From Lachnospiraceae bacterium (GTDB lineage: Bacteria > Bacillota > Clostridia > Lachnospirales > Lachnospiraceae): DNA of 64,000 nucleotides. Position numbers and translations under genes: made by a program. Below the pieces are notes generated by a model. It saw nothing but the letters and a program-made list of their open reading frames with translations, was not told the origin of the DNA and did not search any database. How positions within the stretch are numbered: the first letter of the stretch is position 1; each line of letters opens with the position of its first letter. This document shows, piece by piece, positions 9,837-21,018 of the stretch. The stretch covers positions 50,791-114,790 of the forward strand of contig SVEK01000003.1 in assembly GCA_015057405.1 (NCBI GenBank). The letters run 5' to 3'.

Positions 9837-11075
9837 TCAATATATCTCATTTATATCTAATTGATTCATCAACATATCATTCCCATTATAATCAACAACC
9901 TCAACCATGTTTAATATTTCTTTAATAACACTCTTTAATTCCAATTTATCAGAACACACAATATGTATTCTTGCTAACGTCTGGTCTAGAGTACCCCTTC
10001 GAACAACTTCATCATCTTCATAATGACACTGGGTTATGTTAATAACATTTTTTAGCTGTTCAACTTCTTTTAGTCCATTTATAAACTTTATTTTACCAGT
10101 TTTAACCAGAATAACCAAGTTAGCAGCATATCTTCCCGAAAAATTACATTGCATATTCGGTTTACCTTGTCCAACAATCATACTACCATTTATAGCATAA
10201 TTTATCAACATTTCTATTTGATCGATATCATATATATATTTATACAAAATATGATCTTCCGCACCATTTTTTCTGAATGCCGGATCATAAAAATATATAT
10301 TATTATCCTTAACAAATGCCTGAATACTCATAAATCCATTCCGTACATCCAACTCCTTAAATAATTTACACACTTTATTGTGAGTCGTCGATAAGTATAA
10401 TTCAGCATACCTAGATGGATATACAAGTGCCGTTGGTATGGTTCCCGTATCACCATTTTCATTATTAATATATCTATCTGAAATTGATGTTACATATACT
10501 TCTCCATCTATAAACGCGTAATCAACTACAATGTCATCGCATATCATATATTCTTCTATAAGAATATTTCTCGACTTCGAATTATTCATGGCCTCATCAA
10601 TAGCTTTACACAAAGTACTTTCATCGTAACAAACAGAGATTCCTTTAGCGCTATTGTTATCTACCGGTTTTATTATCGCAGGATACTCAACATTATTAAT
10701 ATCAAAATGTTTAATAATAGGTAATTTATTAGCCTGCAAAGCCATTTTAAAGCCTTTTTTATTATTAAAAACTTCCAAATGTTTTTTGTTTAAATAACAA
10801 TATTTCCCCGTAAGCTTACATAACTCATAATAAACCGGCAGTAAAATATCTGCACAACCAACAATAATCCCATCAATACGTTCTTTATCAATTATCTCTT
10901 TCAATTCATCAACATTAAAACAGTCTATATCCAACGGAACATCACAAAACTTCTTAGCTGGCGAATTGGGTATATTATCTGCAACATATACTTTTAACCC
11001 CATCTCTTTAGCTCTTCTGACAAACGCAATACTTTGCACAACTCCACCTAATATCAAAACACTTTTTTCTTTCAC
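9837..11075 (-). CDS. ATP-grasp domain protein
   Basis: N-terminal Rossmann-like preATP-grasp (VLILGGVVQSIAFVRRAKEMGLKVYVAD); YPAIIKPVDNNSAKGISV; ILIEEYM. Confidence 0.85.
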   Translation of the reverse strand: MKEKSVLILGGVVQSIAFVRRAKEMGLKVYVADNIPNSPAKKFCDVPLDIDCFNVDELKEIIDKERIDGIIVGCADILLPVYYELCKLTGKYCYLNKKHLEVFNNKKGFKMALQANKLPIIKHFDINNVEYPAIIKPVDNNSAKGISVCYDESTLCKAIDEAMNNSKSRNILIEEYMICDDIVVDYAFIDGEVYVTSISDRYINNENGDTGTIPTALVYPSRYAELYLSTTHNKVCKLFKELDVRNGFMSIQAFVKDNNIYFYDPAFRKNGAEDHILYKYIYDIDQIEMLINYAINGSMIVGQGKPNMQCNFSGRYAANLVILVKTGKIKFINGLKEVEQLKNVINITQCHYEDDEVVRRGTLDQTLARIHIVCSDKLELKSVIKEILNMVEVVDYNGNDMLMNQLDINEIY

Positions 11076-11322
11076 CCTTTTTCTCCTTATCCAACATATA
11101 TTTCCCTAATAATTTTATTCACAATTTATTATAGTCATATTAAAACAATAGTCCCTCTAATTCATTTATAACATTTAAATTATACCGAGAATCTTTTAAC
11201 TGATTTATACACACAATTCATGTTGTATTTCGACAAAATAGTTGTTAATAATTAGCATTCCTATTAGGTTTTATAATCAAACCATATATCTTTATTACAT
11301 AACACTTTTTCCTCTGCAATAG

Positions 11323-11359
11323 ATCCTGATAGCAACAGATAATTTGTTGCTATCAGGAT
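11323..11359. terminator. Perfect 15-bp hairpin downstream of the aminotransferase gene
   Basis: ATCCTGATAGCAACA-GATAATT-TGTTGCTATCAGGAT; no strong U-tract on either side. Confidence 0.5.
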
Positions 11360-11422
11360 TTATTGCATGTTTTAAATATCTTTCAAATATTTATTATATC
11401 CATAGAAACATAACCTCTACAC

Positions 11423-12550
11423 TTATAACTCTGAAGTCTTTGCACTTTTTATCAAATCACATATTTCACATATTAAATCTTCTTGCAATTCAGCATATAG
11501 CGGCAAAACCAAAACTCTATTTGAAAGATATCTACTGTTATTTAAACTATCATCAGAATATACTCCCTTATAGCATTCCTGTTCTACGGTAAGTGGATAA
11601 AAGTATTTTCTTGCATACACGTTGTTTTTCCTTAAATAAACACTTAATTCATCTCTACTAATACCGTACTCCTCTTCAACAACAATTGGCAAATATGCAT
11701 AATTAAAACGTTCATTTGGCAATATAGTATTTAATACTCGTATTCCCTTTATCTTTTTTAGATGTTTAATATATAACCTATATCGCTCTTTTCTCTTATT
11801 AATAACCTCATCTATGTAATCCAGATTACATAATCCCATTATTGCCGAAAACTCATTCATCTTGGCATTAGCCCCCACTTCTTCTACTAATTCTTCTCCT
11901 CGGATGCCAAAATTTTTCAAATTATATAATCTGTCGTACATTGAACGTTCAGCACAAACAACAGCTCCACCTTCTATTGTGTTGAATACTTTTGTTGCAT
12001 GGAAGCTAAAAACTGATACATCACCATAATTTCCCACACCAATGTCACCTTTTTCAATGCCAAAGGCATGCGCTGCATCATATATCACTTTCAAATCATG
12101 TTTTTTCGCAACATTTTCTATAACTTCCACGTTACAGAGATTGCCATATACATGCACAGGAACAATTGCTACAGTTTTATCTGTTATTAATTCTTCTATC
12201 TTATTTTCATCAATTGTTCCATCTTCTAACTTTACATCACAAAAAACAGGTGTTAATCCATTCCTTACAATTGCATGGGTTGTTGATATAAATGTAAAGG
12301 GGGTAGTAATTATCTCAGACCCTTCCTTAAATCCATAAGCTTGTATTGCAAGTTCCAACGCCATATGACCATTTACCATTAACGACAATTCTTTTACCTT
12401 TAAATAGCTTTTAAGCCTTGTCTCTAGCTCATTATGATAAATTCCCATATTGGTAATCCAGTGGGTATCCCACAATGGTTTAATAGCCTCTATATACTTT
12501 TCATAGGGTGGCATAAATGACTTGGTTACAAATATTCTGTTTTCAATCAT
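11423..12550 (-). CDS. DegT/DnrJ/EryC1/StrS-family PLP aminotransferase
   Basis: VSVFSFHATKVFNTIEGGAVV (PLP Lys), AYLPIVV. Confidence 0.9.
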   Translation of the reverse strand: MIENRIFVTKSFMPPYEKYIEAIKPLWDTHWITNMGIYHNELETRLKSYLKVKELSLMVNGHMALELAIQAYGFKEGSEIITTPFTFISTTHAIVRNGLTPVFCDVKLEDGTIDENKIEELITDKTVAIVPVHVYGNLCNVEVIENVAKKHDLKVIYDAAHAFGIEKGDIGVGNYGDVSVFSFHATKVFNTIEGGAVVCAERSMYDRLYNLKNFGIRGEELVEEVGANAKMNEFSAIMGLCNLDYIDEVINKRKERYRLYIKHLKKIKGIRVLNTILPNERFNYAYLPIVVEEEYGISRDELSVYLRKNNVYARKYFYPLTVEQECYKGVYSDDSLNNSRYLSNRVLVLPLYAELQEDLICEICDLIKSAKTSEL

Positions 12551-12618
12551 TATTTTATCACCTACCAGATTAGCCTCAAAAGTCTCGTCGCCTTATAATT
12601 CAACAAATGACTTTTTAA

Positions 12619-14016
12619 TTATCCTAAAAAATCCTCTAATTCTACAATCGAACCCCGGTAACCCACCATTTTCAAATTACGCTTAACATCCTCTTTGTAA
12701 AAAGAGATTGTATTAATTATTATATCAACATTATATAGAATATCCTTTTTATTTTCACAATCAAACAGATTATAAACCTCAACTTTATTAACACTTCCAG
12801 ATTTATTACTATCAAATACACACACCGGAGTATAGCCATATTTTCGCAACCTTGAAATTAATGGTGTACAAATATCACTGCCTCCGTACAAAGCAAAATT
12901 TTTCCCTTGAAGCTTATCACAAATAAGTTTTTGTAATTCGTTGTTATCATCTAAATTAACAAGTTTTATTACATTTTTATAGTAATCCTCGTAACGCTTT
13001 AACGGATACTCTTTAGCTTCACGGCCATTCTCGTAATCAGCTTCCCAAGTCCACACTCTTGGGTCCTGAATAATCGGGTCATGCAATATATCTATTGCTT
13101 CTTCATATGATGGATGAAGCGGATTATACACATCCTTAAACCAATATTCTTCATCCTTCATAGCATATTGCATAATAGCCCTAAGCCTTACTTTATCTGC
13201 ACCAAACTCATCAAGACATCTTCTAACATATGACGGCATTTCTCTAAAATTAGCTTCCTGCACTATCATACTAATGGTAAACTTGTTAATTGCACCTTTT
13301 TCTCTTAACTCTTTCATAAAATAAAGATTATCTATCACCTTGTCAACATGATTGGCATATCCGTTCAAATACCTATATGTACTATCGACAAAACTGTTAA
13401 CAGTCGCGCAAACTTCTATATTATATTTACTCAATCTTTCAATTCTTGACCAATGATTTTCATCAAACAATGCGCCATTAGTTTCAAATAATAAATGTAA
13501 ATCTTCATTTTCCGGTTCTAAATTTTCTAACAAGTACATCATTTCTTTACTGGCAAACAAATCTCCTCGACCATCCAATGATAAATATTTTGCTTTATTG
13601 TAATAAGGCATCATCTTATCAGTAATAAATCTAACCTTATCATAATATTCCTGACACCCTTTAAAATAATCTGAACGACATGAAGGACATGCATGGTTAC
13701 AGGTTTCTTCATACGCAACATTATACTCACATATGGAAGAATTATTTATAAAGTCATTTATTTCCTCTTCTGTCATATCCGGAAGTTCATCATGAGATAA
13801 CAATCTACACATTTTATCATCACAATACCTATATGACCCATCTATAATCGACTCTCGAAATCTTTTAGCAAATTCAGAATTATATATTTCCTCTACAGAC
13901 TCCTCCAAAATATTGCCCCAAGAGTCTCCACCATTTAACCAACAACATGGAAGTACACTTCCTTTTTCCGCATCATATAACCACAAATATTCCCATGGTT
14001 TCTTACAAAATTTCAT
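12619..14016 (-). CDS. Radical SAM/SPASM-like protein with C-terminal Rossmann-like domain
   Basis: CNHACPSC (CX3CX2C) motif; N-terminal PCCWLNGG; C-terminal FALYGGSDICTPLISRLRKYGYTPVCVFD. Confidence 0.85.
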   Translation of the reverse strand: MKFCKKPWEYLWLYDAEKGSVLPCCWLNGGDSWGNILEESVEEIYNSEFAKRFRESIIDGSYRYCDDKMCRLLSHDELPDMTEEEINDFINNSSICEYNVAYEETCNHACPSCRSDYFKGCQEYYDKVRFITDKMMPYYNKAKYLSLDGRGDLFASKEMMYLLENLEPENEDLHLLFETNGALFDENHWSRIERLSKYNIEVCATVNSFVDSTYRYLNGYANHVDKVIDNLYFMKELREKGAINKFTISMIVQEANFREMPSYVRRCLDEFGADKVRLRAIMQYAMKDEEYWFKDVYNPLHPSYEEAIDILHDPIIQDPRVWTWEADYENGREAKEYPLKRYEDYYKNVIKLVNLDDNNELQKLICDKLQGKNFALYGGSDICTPLISRLRKYGYTPVCVFDSNKSGSVNKVEVYNLFDCENKKDILYNVDIIINTISFYKEDVKRNLKMVGYRGSIVELEDFLG

Positions 14017-14017
14017 A

Positions 14018-15136
14018 TTAATCCTCCTTACTTATCCAATTGATTAAATACTCTGCATTATAAATTACCGACTCATACACTATCTGCTTTGAAAAATCAG
14101 TCACACCAATATCTTCTAACGTATACCCCTTTTCTTTCACCTGAACAACCAACTCTTCAAGTGACATCTCCGGCACAATTTTAATTAATTTTTCTTCCTC
14201 TTTTTCAAAATAATATATACTTGCTTCCCATTTGTTAGTCATATAAAATGTATTTGAACGAATCGGGTGATAAGTAGCCTGTTCACAATAACCCACTTTA
14301 TATCTCTTAACACTCTTATCATCTATCGACACTTTTAGCAGTTCACTGTAGCCATTGGCAACTGTATACAAACTATCATCTATAATTGATATAAAGCTAC
14401 AAATCCCCCTTGATATTTTTTCATTATACAATTTAATATTAAAGTTTTTAGTTTTTCCTTCCACTAAAATCGAAGGTTCTCTATAAGGCAAATTCCATAT
14501 TTCATCTCTATCATTATCATAATACACAAATCCATAATCTTGCGAATTATATTTATACGGTATAACAGTTACTAAAAAATCCGGTATGGATATACACAAA
14601 ACATCTTCTCCCTCTCTGGGATATACATACAGCTTGTTATCTTTATAAAATGCTCCCAAAAATTTATTCTGATACCTTTTTTCTAAAGAAATCCTGTTTA
14701 CCTTTTCATTAATAATATCAATAATCTGAACCGAGTCAGCACCGGCAGGTATCATATATACATACTCATTATTAATAACTCCGAACGTAATAAAATTACA
14801 CCACACACTCTTATCATAATTGGCATTTAACTCTATATATCGAATTTCCACTTTATGAGGATTAAATATTGCAATTTTTTTAGCATGTTCCGGCATGAAC
14901 CATATTTCATCATTTATTAACAGCGTGTCTCTGTATAAACCTGTTGATTCTGTTTCTTGTTTAAAACAATCAATAAACTCCAACTTATCATCTTCCATAT
15001 CATACCTAAATAAACCATTTAAATATGTTGCTGATAAATATAAACTTCCCCCATACTCTATTCCTGTCATAAACGAAATATTTAAACTGTTATCACTCAC
15101 ATTCATACTCCTCACTAATCTTATCAACAATATCAA
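14018..15136 (-). CDS. Predicted beta-propeller-like protein, unknown function
   Basis: Repeating beta-rich segments; start probably 15106 (MNVSDNS). Confidence 0.5.
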   Translation of the reverse strand: MILLIRLVRSMNVSDNSLNISFMTGIEYGGSLYLSATYLNGLFRYDMEDDKLEFIDCFKQETESTGLYRDTLLINDEIWFMPEHAKKIAIFNPHKVEIRYIELNANYDKSVWCNFITFGVINNEYVYMIPAGADSVQIIDIINEKVNRISLEKRYQNKFLGAFYKDNKLYVYPREGEDVLCISIPDFLVTVIPYKYNSQDYGFVYYDNDRDEIWNLPYREPSILVEGKTKNFNIKLYNEKISRGICSFISIIDDSLYTVANGYSELLKVSIDDKSVKRYKVGYCEQATYHPIRSNTFYMTNKWEASIYYFEKEEEKLIKIVPEMSLEELVVQVKEKGYTLEDIGVTDFSKQIVYESVIYNAEYLINWISKED

Positions 15137-17009
15137 ATAAAGAAACTATTTCTATATTACTAATATTATTTCCATATTCTATACCTATTTGGATATCAGA
15201 CACAACCGTTGTATTAATCAAAATACTGCTTTTCATAATCCTTGTTCCCAAAGGACTTATATTATGCTTCTTAAACTTTCCGCATCTAAATTTATCAATA
15301 ATACATTCTATTTCTATGCCCGATTTTATTAAATCCTCATACAACGCTTCACCTGCATCCCCACACCCATAAATTGACACCGTAAAAATACCTTTTTTTA
15401 AAAGATAATCTCCTATAGTAACATTATTTACACTTAATTTTAACCATCTGGTATAACACTTTAACTTATATCCATTCTCGCAATACATCTTCATGAAATA
15501 TTCCATATTCATTTTTTCAAATAGAATATTATCATCTAAATTCATGCAATTACTAATAAAATTAATCAGAATACTATTAGGAATGTTAACGGTCCTAACT
15601 ATATTTTTTATAGTATTAATACCACTATCCTGCATCAACTGATAATTTATACACTCTTCTTTATCTATCTTCCTAACATCCCCGAACATCTCGCTGCCAT
15701 GAATATTATAACTTAAATATATTTTATCTAATTCTTCTACCCATTCTTCCTTAGACAATTTATAAAAATATTCCTTTGTCTGTTTTAGCACTTCTTCTTT
15801 TTTAAGTATTTTTTCTGTTGTATCCTTTAGCTCACTTAAAGAATTTACATATCCCCTTGCAAAATATCCTTCAAGTCTACCACATATATCATAAATCAGA
15901 TACGGAATGCCATATTGTTCTGCAATATCCACGCCGGAAGCTATCATTGGAAAAGAAGCTATAAAAAGATCACCATGAGATATAATGCTATAGGCCTCTT
16001 CTCTTGGTAAATACCCTAACGCCTTAGCTTTCCCTGATGTTATTTCATATAATTGTTTCCATTTTATTTCTTCAAAATTCGGTCCTATAATAACAAACTG
16101 AACATCCTCCTTATCTTTTAACAGGTCTGCTACAAATTCTGTAAAGCTTACTCCTACAATGTCACTATATTTGTAATCCTGTCCCATACTAACAATTAGT
16201 TTTTTATTTTTATCAATATTGTATTTATCAAGGATATCCTCACCAACAAGCATAAAGTCAACATCGTTATCCCCATTATCCTCATTTAGAATACTCCCCT
16301 TATTAGGAAATTGTAACAACATACTTCTTTCTCTGCTTACTCCTCTAAAATTTACCGTTTTCTCAACATCATACGGTAATAAATTAAGTATTGCATCCGC
16401 CACACTGTATCCGAAAGAAAATTTAAAATTCGCATGATTATATAACAATACAGGAACTTTCCAGCTGTTTGCTGAAAATGCAAGATTGGGAATAATATCA
16501 TTCATATGTTGTAATAAAATAATTTTAGAAAACCGTGAAGCAACCTTCTGTAACTGAACTGCTTTTTCTATATTTTTACCGGATAACCTGAACACATTCC
16601 CTCCTGAAGCAGACACCGCCCTATTAATAAAATCCGGTACTTTTTCATACATCATGTCTGTAAAAGCAATTGAATAAATTCTTTTTTCATCCCATTTTAT
16701 CCAATTATTGGCTATTACAGAATGACCTCCCTTAGATGATGCTTTGGTCATTACAATCAGAATATGATTACTATTCACATCATATTCTCCGGTATATTCT
16801 ATACTTTCACCAATTCGATTTAACTCACTTTCCAAATTAATATTTGAGTACACACCAGTCACTAATTCGCTATATAATAAACCAACAAATGATATATAAT
16901 TCAATCTGCTCTCAATATCTTCTATATCGCCAATCAAACGCTCAAAGTTCTTTACGTTTTCGTAATTTTTATCTATTTTTTCAAATACATCCCCAGAAGT
17001 CAAATTCAT
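15093..17009 (-). CDS. Glycosyltransferase-like protein with C-terminal Rossmann-like domain
   Basis: GT-B-like middle (KLIVSMGQDYKYSDIVGV, GYLPREEAYSIISHGDLFIASFPMIASGVDIAEQYGIPYLIYD); C-terminal VSIYGCGDAGEALYEDL. Confidence 0.65.
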   Translation of the reverse strand: MNLTSGDVFEKIDKNYENVKNFERLIGDIEDIESRLNYISFVGLLYSELVTGVYSNINLESELNRIGESIEYTGEYDVNSNHILIVMTKASSKGGHSVIANNWIKWDEKRIYSIAFTDMMYEKVPDFINRAVSASGGNVFRLSGKNIEKAVQLQKVASRFSKIILLQHMNDIIPNLAFSANSWKVPVLLYNHANFKFSFGYSVADAILNLLPYDVEKTVNFRGVSRERSMLLQFPNKGSILNEDNGDNDVDFMLVGEDILDKYNIDKNKKLIVSMGQDYKYSDIVGVSFTEFVADLLKDKEDVQFVIIGPNFEEIKWKQLYEITSGKAKALGYLPREEAYSIISHGDLFIASFPMIASGVDIAEQYGIPYLIYDICGRLEGYFARGYVNSLSELKDTTEKILKKEEVLKQTKEYFYKLSKEEWVEELDKIYLSYNIHGSEMFGDVRKIDKEECINYQLMQDSGINTIKNIVRTVNIPNSILINFISNCMNLDDNILFEKMNMEYFMKMYCENGYKLKCYTRWLKLSVNNVTIGDYLLKKGIFTVSIYGCGDAGEALYEDLIKSGIEIECIIDKFRCGKFKKHNISPLGTRIMKSSILINTTVVSDIQIGIEYGNNISNIEIVSLFDIVDKISEEYECE

Positions 17010-17147
17010 AACTCCCTCCTCAACAACTTATTATATAATACGTTATATATTCCTGATGCATTATCAATATAATCATCATTACAGAAATAATCACCATTTT
17101 TCCCTATAGTATAAATTTTATATATTTTCCACTACATTTTCCCTCTT

Positions 17148-18320
17148 TTACTCTATTATTCCCTGAACTCTTGCATATTTCCAATAAAATTCCGGTTGTT
17201 CAAACCACAATAGTTTATCTTCTGAAATACTCTTTTCCTTTAACTTATTTATTACTTCTGTTGCTTTATCTTTGTTTTTTATCGCAATTAATATATAATC
17301 ATAGGTTTCCGTTTCAATTTCAGGTATCTCATCAATTGCAAATCCCACCTGCTTTACAATAGTTAAATCTCCTCTGCTATGCACTTGAGTTACATACTGC
17401 TCTTCTAAATCTCCACCCCCATATATTACTAATCTGGAATTCTCATTAACCTGTTCCAGCCAATAAGGGTCCACTCTAAGCAGATATTTATTACTAAATC
17501 CCATTCGATTATTTATTCCCAAAGTAAGCAATTCCACAATGTATAATTCAGCCTGACTACGCATCTTTTTAGTAAAGTTTTTATGTTCATAAATCCCCAC
17601 CAAATATTTATATACATTGTCAATTTTACCAAGATAAGAATAATCATCACTGCGGCTCATGGAATTGTAATTCATTTCCCAGTGATATAACGGCTTTTTT
17701 AAAACATACACCCTTTCACCTTCAAGAATTGCACGAAGTACACATAGTTTATCTTCTGCTATGGTTATATTATCCGGCACACTATTTTGAGCTAATTCAA
17801 TTATTTCCCTTTTAAATAATTTACTCCACAAGGATCCTCGCAATCCTGTTTCTTTTTTTGAATAATTATATATTGTATTATCTCGCAAATACCCAATTGT
17901 TTCTCCTGCGTATAAACCTTCTTCCACATTGTCAAGATGCTTTGTTGTATAGTTTCCCTCAAGAAAATATCCACAGGTAACAATGTCAGCGTTTTCCTTT
18001 TCAGCATAAACTAACATCTGCTCATACATTTCTTCTTCAACCCAATCATCGCTATCAACATATCCAATAAAATTTCCGGTTGCAAGACTTACGCCCTTTT
18101 TCCTAGCCGCCACAAGTCCCTGATTAGACTGGGAATATACTTTAATATGGTTATAATCTTTCTCGTATTTTCCAAGAATATCTAACGAAGAGTCAGTAGA
18201 ACCGTCATTTATACATATAATTTCCATATCCTTTAATGTCTGATTAACAAGACTATCTAAACACCGAATAAGATATTGTTCTGAATTATATACCGGAACA
18301 ATTACAGATACTTTTGCCAT
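17148..18320 (-). CDS. Family 2 glycosyltransferase with C-terminal Rossmann-like domain
   Basis: VSVIVPVYNSEQYLIRCLDSL, GYVDSDDWV; C-terminal LVIYGGGDLEEQ. Confidence 0.9.
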   Translation of the reverse strand: MAKVSVIVPVYNSEQYLIRCLDSLVNQTLKDMEIICINDGSTDSSLDILGKYEKDYNHIKVYSQSNQGLVAARKKGVSLATGNFIGYVDSDDWVEEEMYEQMLVYAEKENADIVTCGYFLEGNYTTKHLDNVEEGLYAGETIGYLRDNTIYNYSKKETGLRGSLWSKLFKREIIELAQNSVPDNITIAEDKLCVLRAILEGERVYVLKKPLYHWEMNYNSMSRSDDYSYLGKIDNVYKYLVGIYEHKNFTKKMRSQAELYIVELLTLGINNRMGFSNKYLLRVDPYWLEQVNENSRLVIYGGGDLEEQYVTQVHSRGDLTIVKQVGFAIDEIPEIETETYDYILIAIKNKDKATEVINKLKEKSISEDKLLWFEQPEFYWKYARVQGIIE

Positions 18321-18346
18321 TAATCTCCTCCATGCCTGCCATTATG

Positions 18347-19852
18347 TCATCTAATTCCAAGAGCATCTAACAATCTTTCACAACTGCTACCGGAATAATA
18401 CCTATGCATTAATACCTTCAGCCGATTTCTTTTTTTTGAAGTCCTATCATTATTATCAATAACATTTATTATAAATTCTTTCATCTCAGTTTCATTTTCA
18501 ATCAAGGCTCCCGGAAGCCATTCTTCAATGTCCTCAAAAATGAATCCTCTGGCCTTTTTATACCTGTCCAAATCATCCACAGCAAACCCTATAGGTCTGT
18601 CCAACAAAAGATAATCCACTGCCACAGAAGAATAATCACTTATGATTCCATCCGCATTACCTATTATCTGATTAATATGTATATCCCTATTAACCAGTAC
18701 ACTGTTATCAACTAATATAATATTACTGTACTCTCCGATGTTTATATCCTTTTTCTTTTGAAACGGATGCAACTTTACAACCATACAGGCATTATTTTTC
18801 TTAAGAATTTCATTAATACCTTCTAACTTCTCCAAAGAGTCCAAAACCGGCAATCCGATACCACCTTCAATGCAATACCCGTTATTCTGATTTAACACCA
18901 TATCAGCCTGTCTATATGTCGGAAGCCAGATAATAATCTTCTTGTATTCATTAATATCTTTGTTTATAACCTCATAAAATTCGTCATTAGAAGCTTCATA
19001 CAACCAATCTTCTTTTGGCAATCCCGTTACCAATATCTGCTCATCGTCAAGTCCAAATAATCTGCTATGAATGTCCCCATATAACTGACTTGTTACAATC
19101 ATATATTCATACCTTTTCTTACAAGGTTGAAAATTAAGTCTTGTTTTGAATCCACAACCATGCCACAACTGAATTCTAATCTGATCTTCTCTGCAATTTC
19201 TGGCAATTCCATAGGCGTCGGTAAAAAATATATATTTACTATTGCACAAATAGTAATAATAAGTATCTCTTTCCCTCTGACAATTTGATATGGACCATGA
19301 AAGATTTACGAACTCCACATTTTTATATGCTTTATATCTGTCTATATAATCGCAACTTTCTTTTACAAACCAAACCAGTTTGTACTTATTGTTATAATTA
19401 TTTTTAAGCATATACTCAAATAAAGCTCTTGCATTATCCGCAAAATCCATCCCTTCTATATAAGAATCAATATGAGGACCGCTTCTGAATATAATTATAT
19501 CTTTAAGTTCACTTTCACTATATTTATCTCTGTAATATTCTTCATACTCAGTTTCTTTATTTGGGAAATAATATATATTAATATCCCTTGACTGTCCTAG
19601 TTCTTCAACCACCTTTTCATATGCTTCTCTATAATAATCCACAGCAATAACTAATAAACCATCCTCAACCAAATAATTATTATAATCACTTGAAACGATA
19701 ATGATATTACATATGTCTTCATACCTTTCCTTAAGCTCTGCCAAATAATTGTCTGAATGTTTTAATAAATATATCTTTTTACAACTATCTGAAATCACCT
19801 TATCAGTTAACTTTAAAAGCTGCATCTTTATCCCTTTCAAGCATATTAACAA
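18347..19852 (-). CDS. CDP-glycerol glycerophosphotransferase (TagF/TagB-like)
   Basis: QLWHGCGFK, WLPTYR, VKLHPFQ, DGIISDYSSVAVDYLLLDRPIGFA. Confidence 0.88.
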   Translation of the reverse strand: MLICLKGIKMQLLKLTDKVISDSCKKIYLLKHSDNYLAELKERYEDICNIIIVSSDYNNYLVEDGLLVIAVDYYREAYEKVVEELGQSRDINIYYFPNKETEYEEYYRDKYSESELKDIIIFRSGPHIDSYIEGMDFADNARALFEYMLKNNYNNKYKLVWFVKESCDYIDRYKAYKNVEFVNLSWSISNCQRERDTYYYYLCNSKYIFFTDAYGIARNCREDQIRIQLWHGCGFKTRLNFQPCKKRYEYMIVTSQLYGDIHSRLFGLDDEQILVTGLPKEDWLYEASNDEFYEVINKDINEYKKIIIWLPTYRQADMVLNQNNGYCIEGGIGLPVLDSLEKLEGINEILKKNNACMVVKLHPFQKKKDINIGEYSNIILVDNSVLVNRDIHINQIIGNADGIISDYSSVAVDYLLLDRPIGFAVDDLDRYKKARGFIFEDIEEWLPGALIENETEMKEFIINVIDNNDRTSKKRNRLKVLMHRYYSGSSCERLLDALGIR

Positions 19853-20996
19853 GTAATTTTTTTACATCTGTTACATGAGCATCCATTTTGTTTTCCAAAA
19901 TATTATGCACCGTTTCTTCATTTTGAACCAAAGAAATTATAATACAATCTACTTCCGGCAATTCTTCTTCAATCTTATACACAGGTATACCATCTTTAAT
20001 ATAATCTGCATTCCGATCTATAACATATTCTAAAGAAATATCTTCATCCTTTTCCAATTCTTTTCTTAAAAATTTACCGATATATCCATACCCAAAAACA
20101 GCAACTTTTTTGTAATTATTATTTCTTAAAAAACTCGCTACTGTAACACCCTCATTAGCAGCTTTCATAATTCCATCATATATAAAAAACATTTTCTTGA
20201 ATTTATCCAGCTGATTAATTCTCTTTGTAAACATATGTTTTTCCAAGTTTTCCAGTGAAGTCTTATATTCCGGAGCAAAGTCCGAAGCATTTTTTAGAAC
20301 CTCTATAAGTTCTTTTTCTGATTTCAGCATATCAATTGATTTCCACGAATTATTGTCATACTCTACTGTGTGCTTAAAAACAATCTGCTGATTTAAGGCA
20401 AAACATCTGCCTTCATTCAAATAAGTTAGCCACAACAAAAAGTCGTCAGCTCCGTTATTAATCATTTTATTATTAATCCACATTATCGGAATAGCTGATT
20501 TTTTAATCATAACCTGTCCCGGAGATACAATAGGGCAACCCTTATTCAACATATAATTAATGTTCATTGCCTCATCAAAAGGATATTCCGCATTATAAAA
20601 TTCCCTGTCTTCATGGATTAGTCTGCATACAACTGCCTCGCAATCGCCTATACTGCTAATCTGACTTTTTAAGTAATCCGGAAAAATATAATCGTCCTGG
20701 TCAAGCATTACCAGATACTTTCCATGACAATTATTTATGCCGATAACTCTGGCTCCATGTATTCCCTGATTAACAGAATTATTAATAACAATTACAGTAA
20801 AATCCAATGCTGCAAACATTTCATCCCGGTCATCTATTTTATTTTCAGGATAATCATTAACTAGCACCAATTCCACATTGCAATTCCACGCTTTAATAGT
20901 CTCCCTTGCAACGCTAACCTGATTTATTATTCTCTTTAAATACTTTTCTCCTTTATATAGCGGTACAATTATACTAATCATTTCCCCAGCTAACAT
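19803..20996 (-). CDS. Family 2 glycosyltransferase with C-terminal Rossmann-like domain
   Basis: ISIIVPLYKGEKYLKRIINQV, MLDQDDYIFPDYL; C-terminal VAVFGYGYIGKFLRKEL. Confidence 0.88.
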   Translation of the reverse strand: MLAGEMISIIVPLYKGEKYLKRIINQVSVARETIKAWNCNVELVLVNDYPENKIDDRDEMFAALDFTVIVINNSVNQGIHGARVIGINNCHGKYLVMLDQDDYIFPDYLKSQISSIGDCEAVVCRLIHEDREFYNAEYPFDEAMNINYMLNKGCPIVSPGQVMIKKSAIPIMWINNKMINNGADDFLLWLTYLNEGRCFALNQQIVFKHTVEYDNNSWKSIDMLKSEKELIEVLKNASDFAPEYKTSLENLEKHMFTKRINQLDKFKKMFFIYDGIMKAANEGVTVASFLRNNNYKKVAVFGYGYIGKFLRKELEKDEDISLEYVIDRNADYIKDGIPVYKIEEELPEVDCIIISLVQNEETVHNILENKMDAHVTDVKKLLVNMLERDKDAAFKVN

Positions 20997-21018
20997 ATAA
21001 TCACCATTTTTATTTATA

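Noticed and set aside
12619-14016. RiPP-type radical SAM maturase
   Set aside because: No short precursor peptide seen nearby; gene sits among glycosyltransferases and carries a Rossmann-like domain shared with them.
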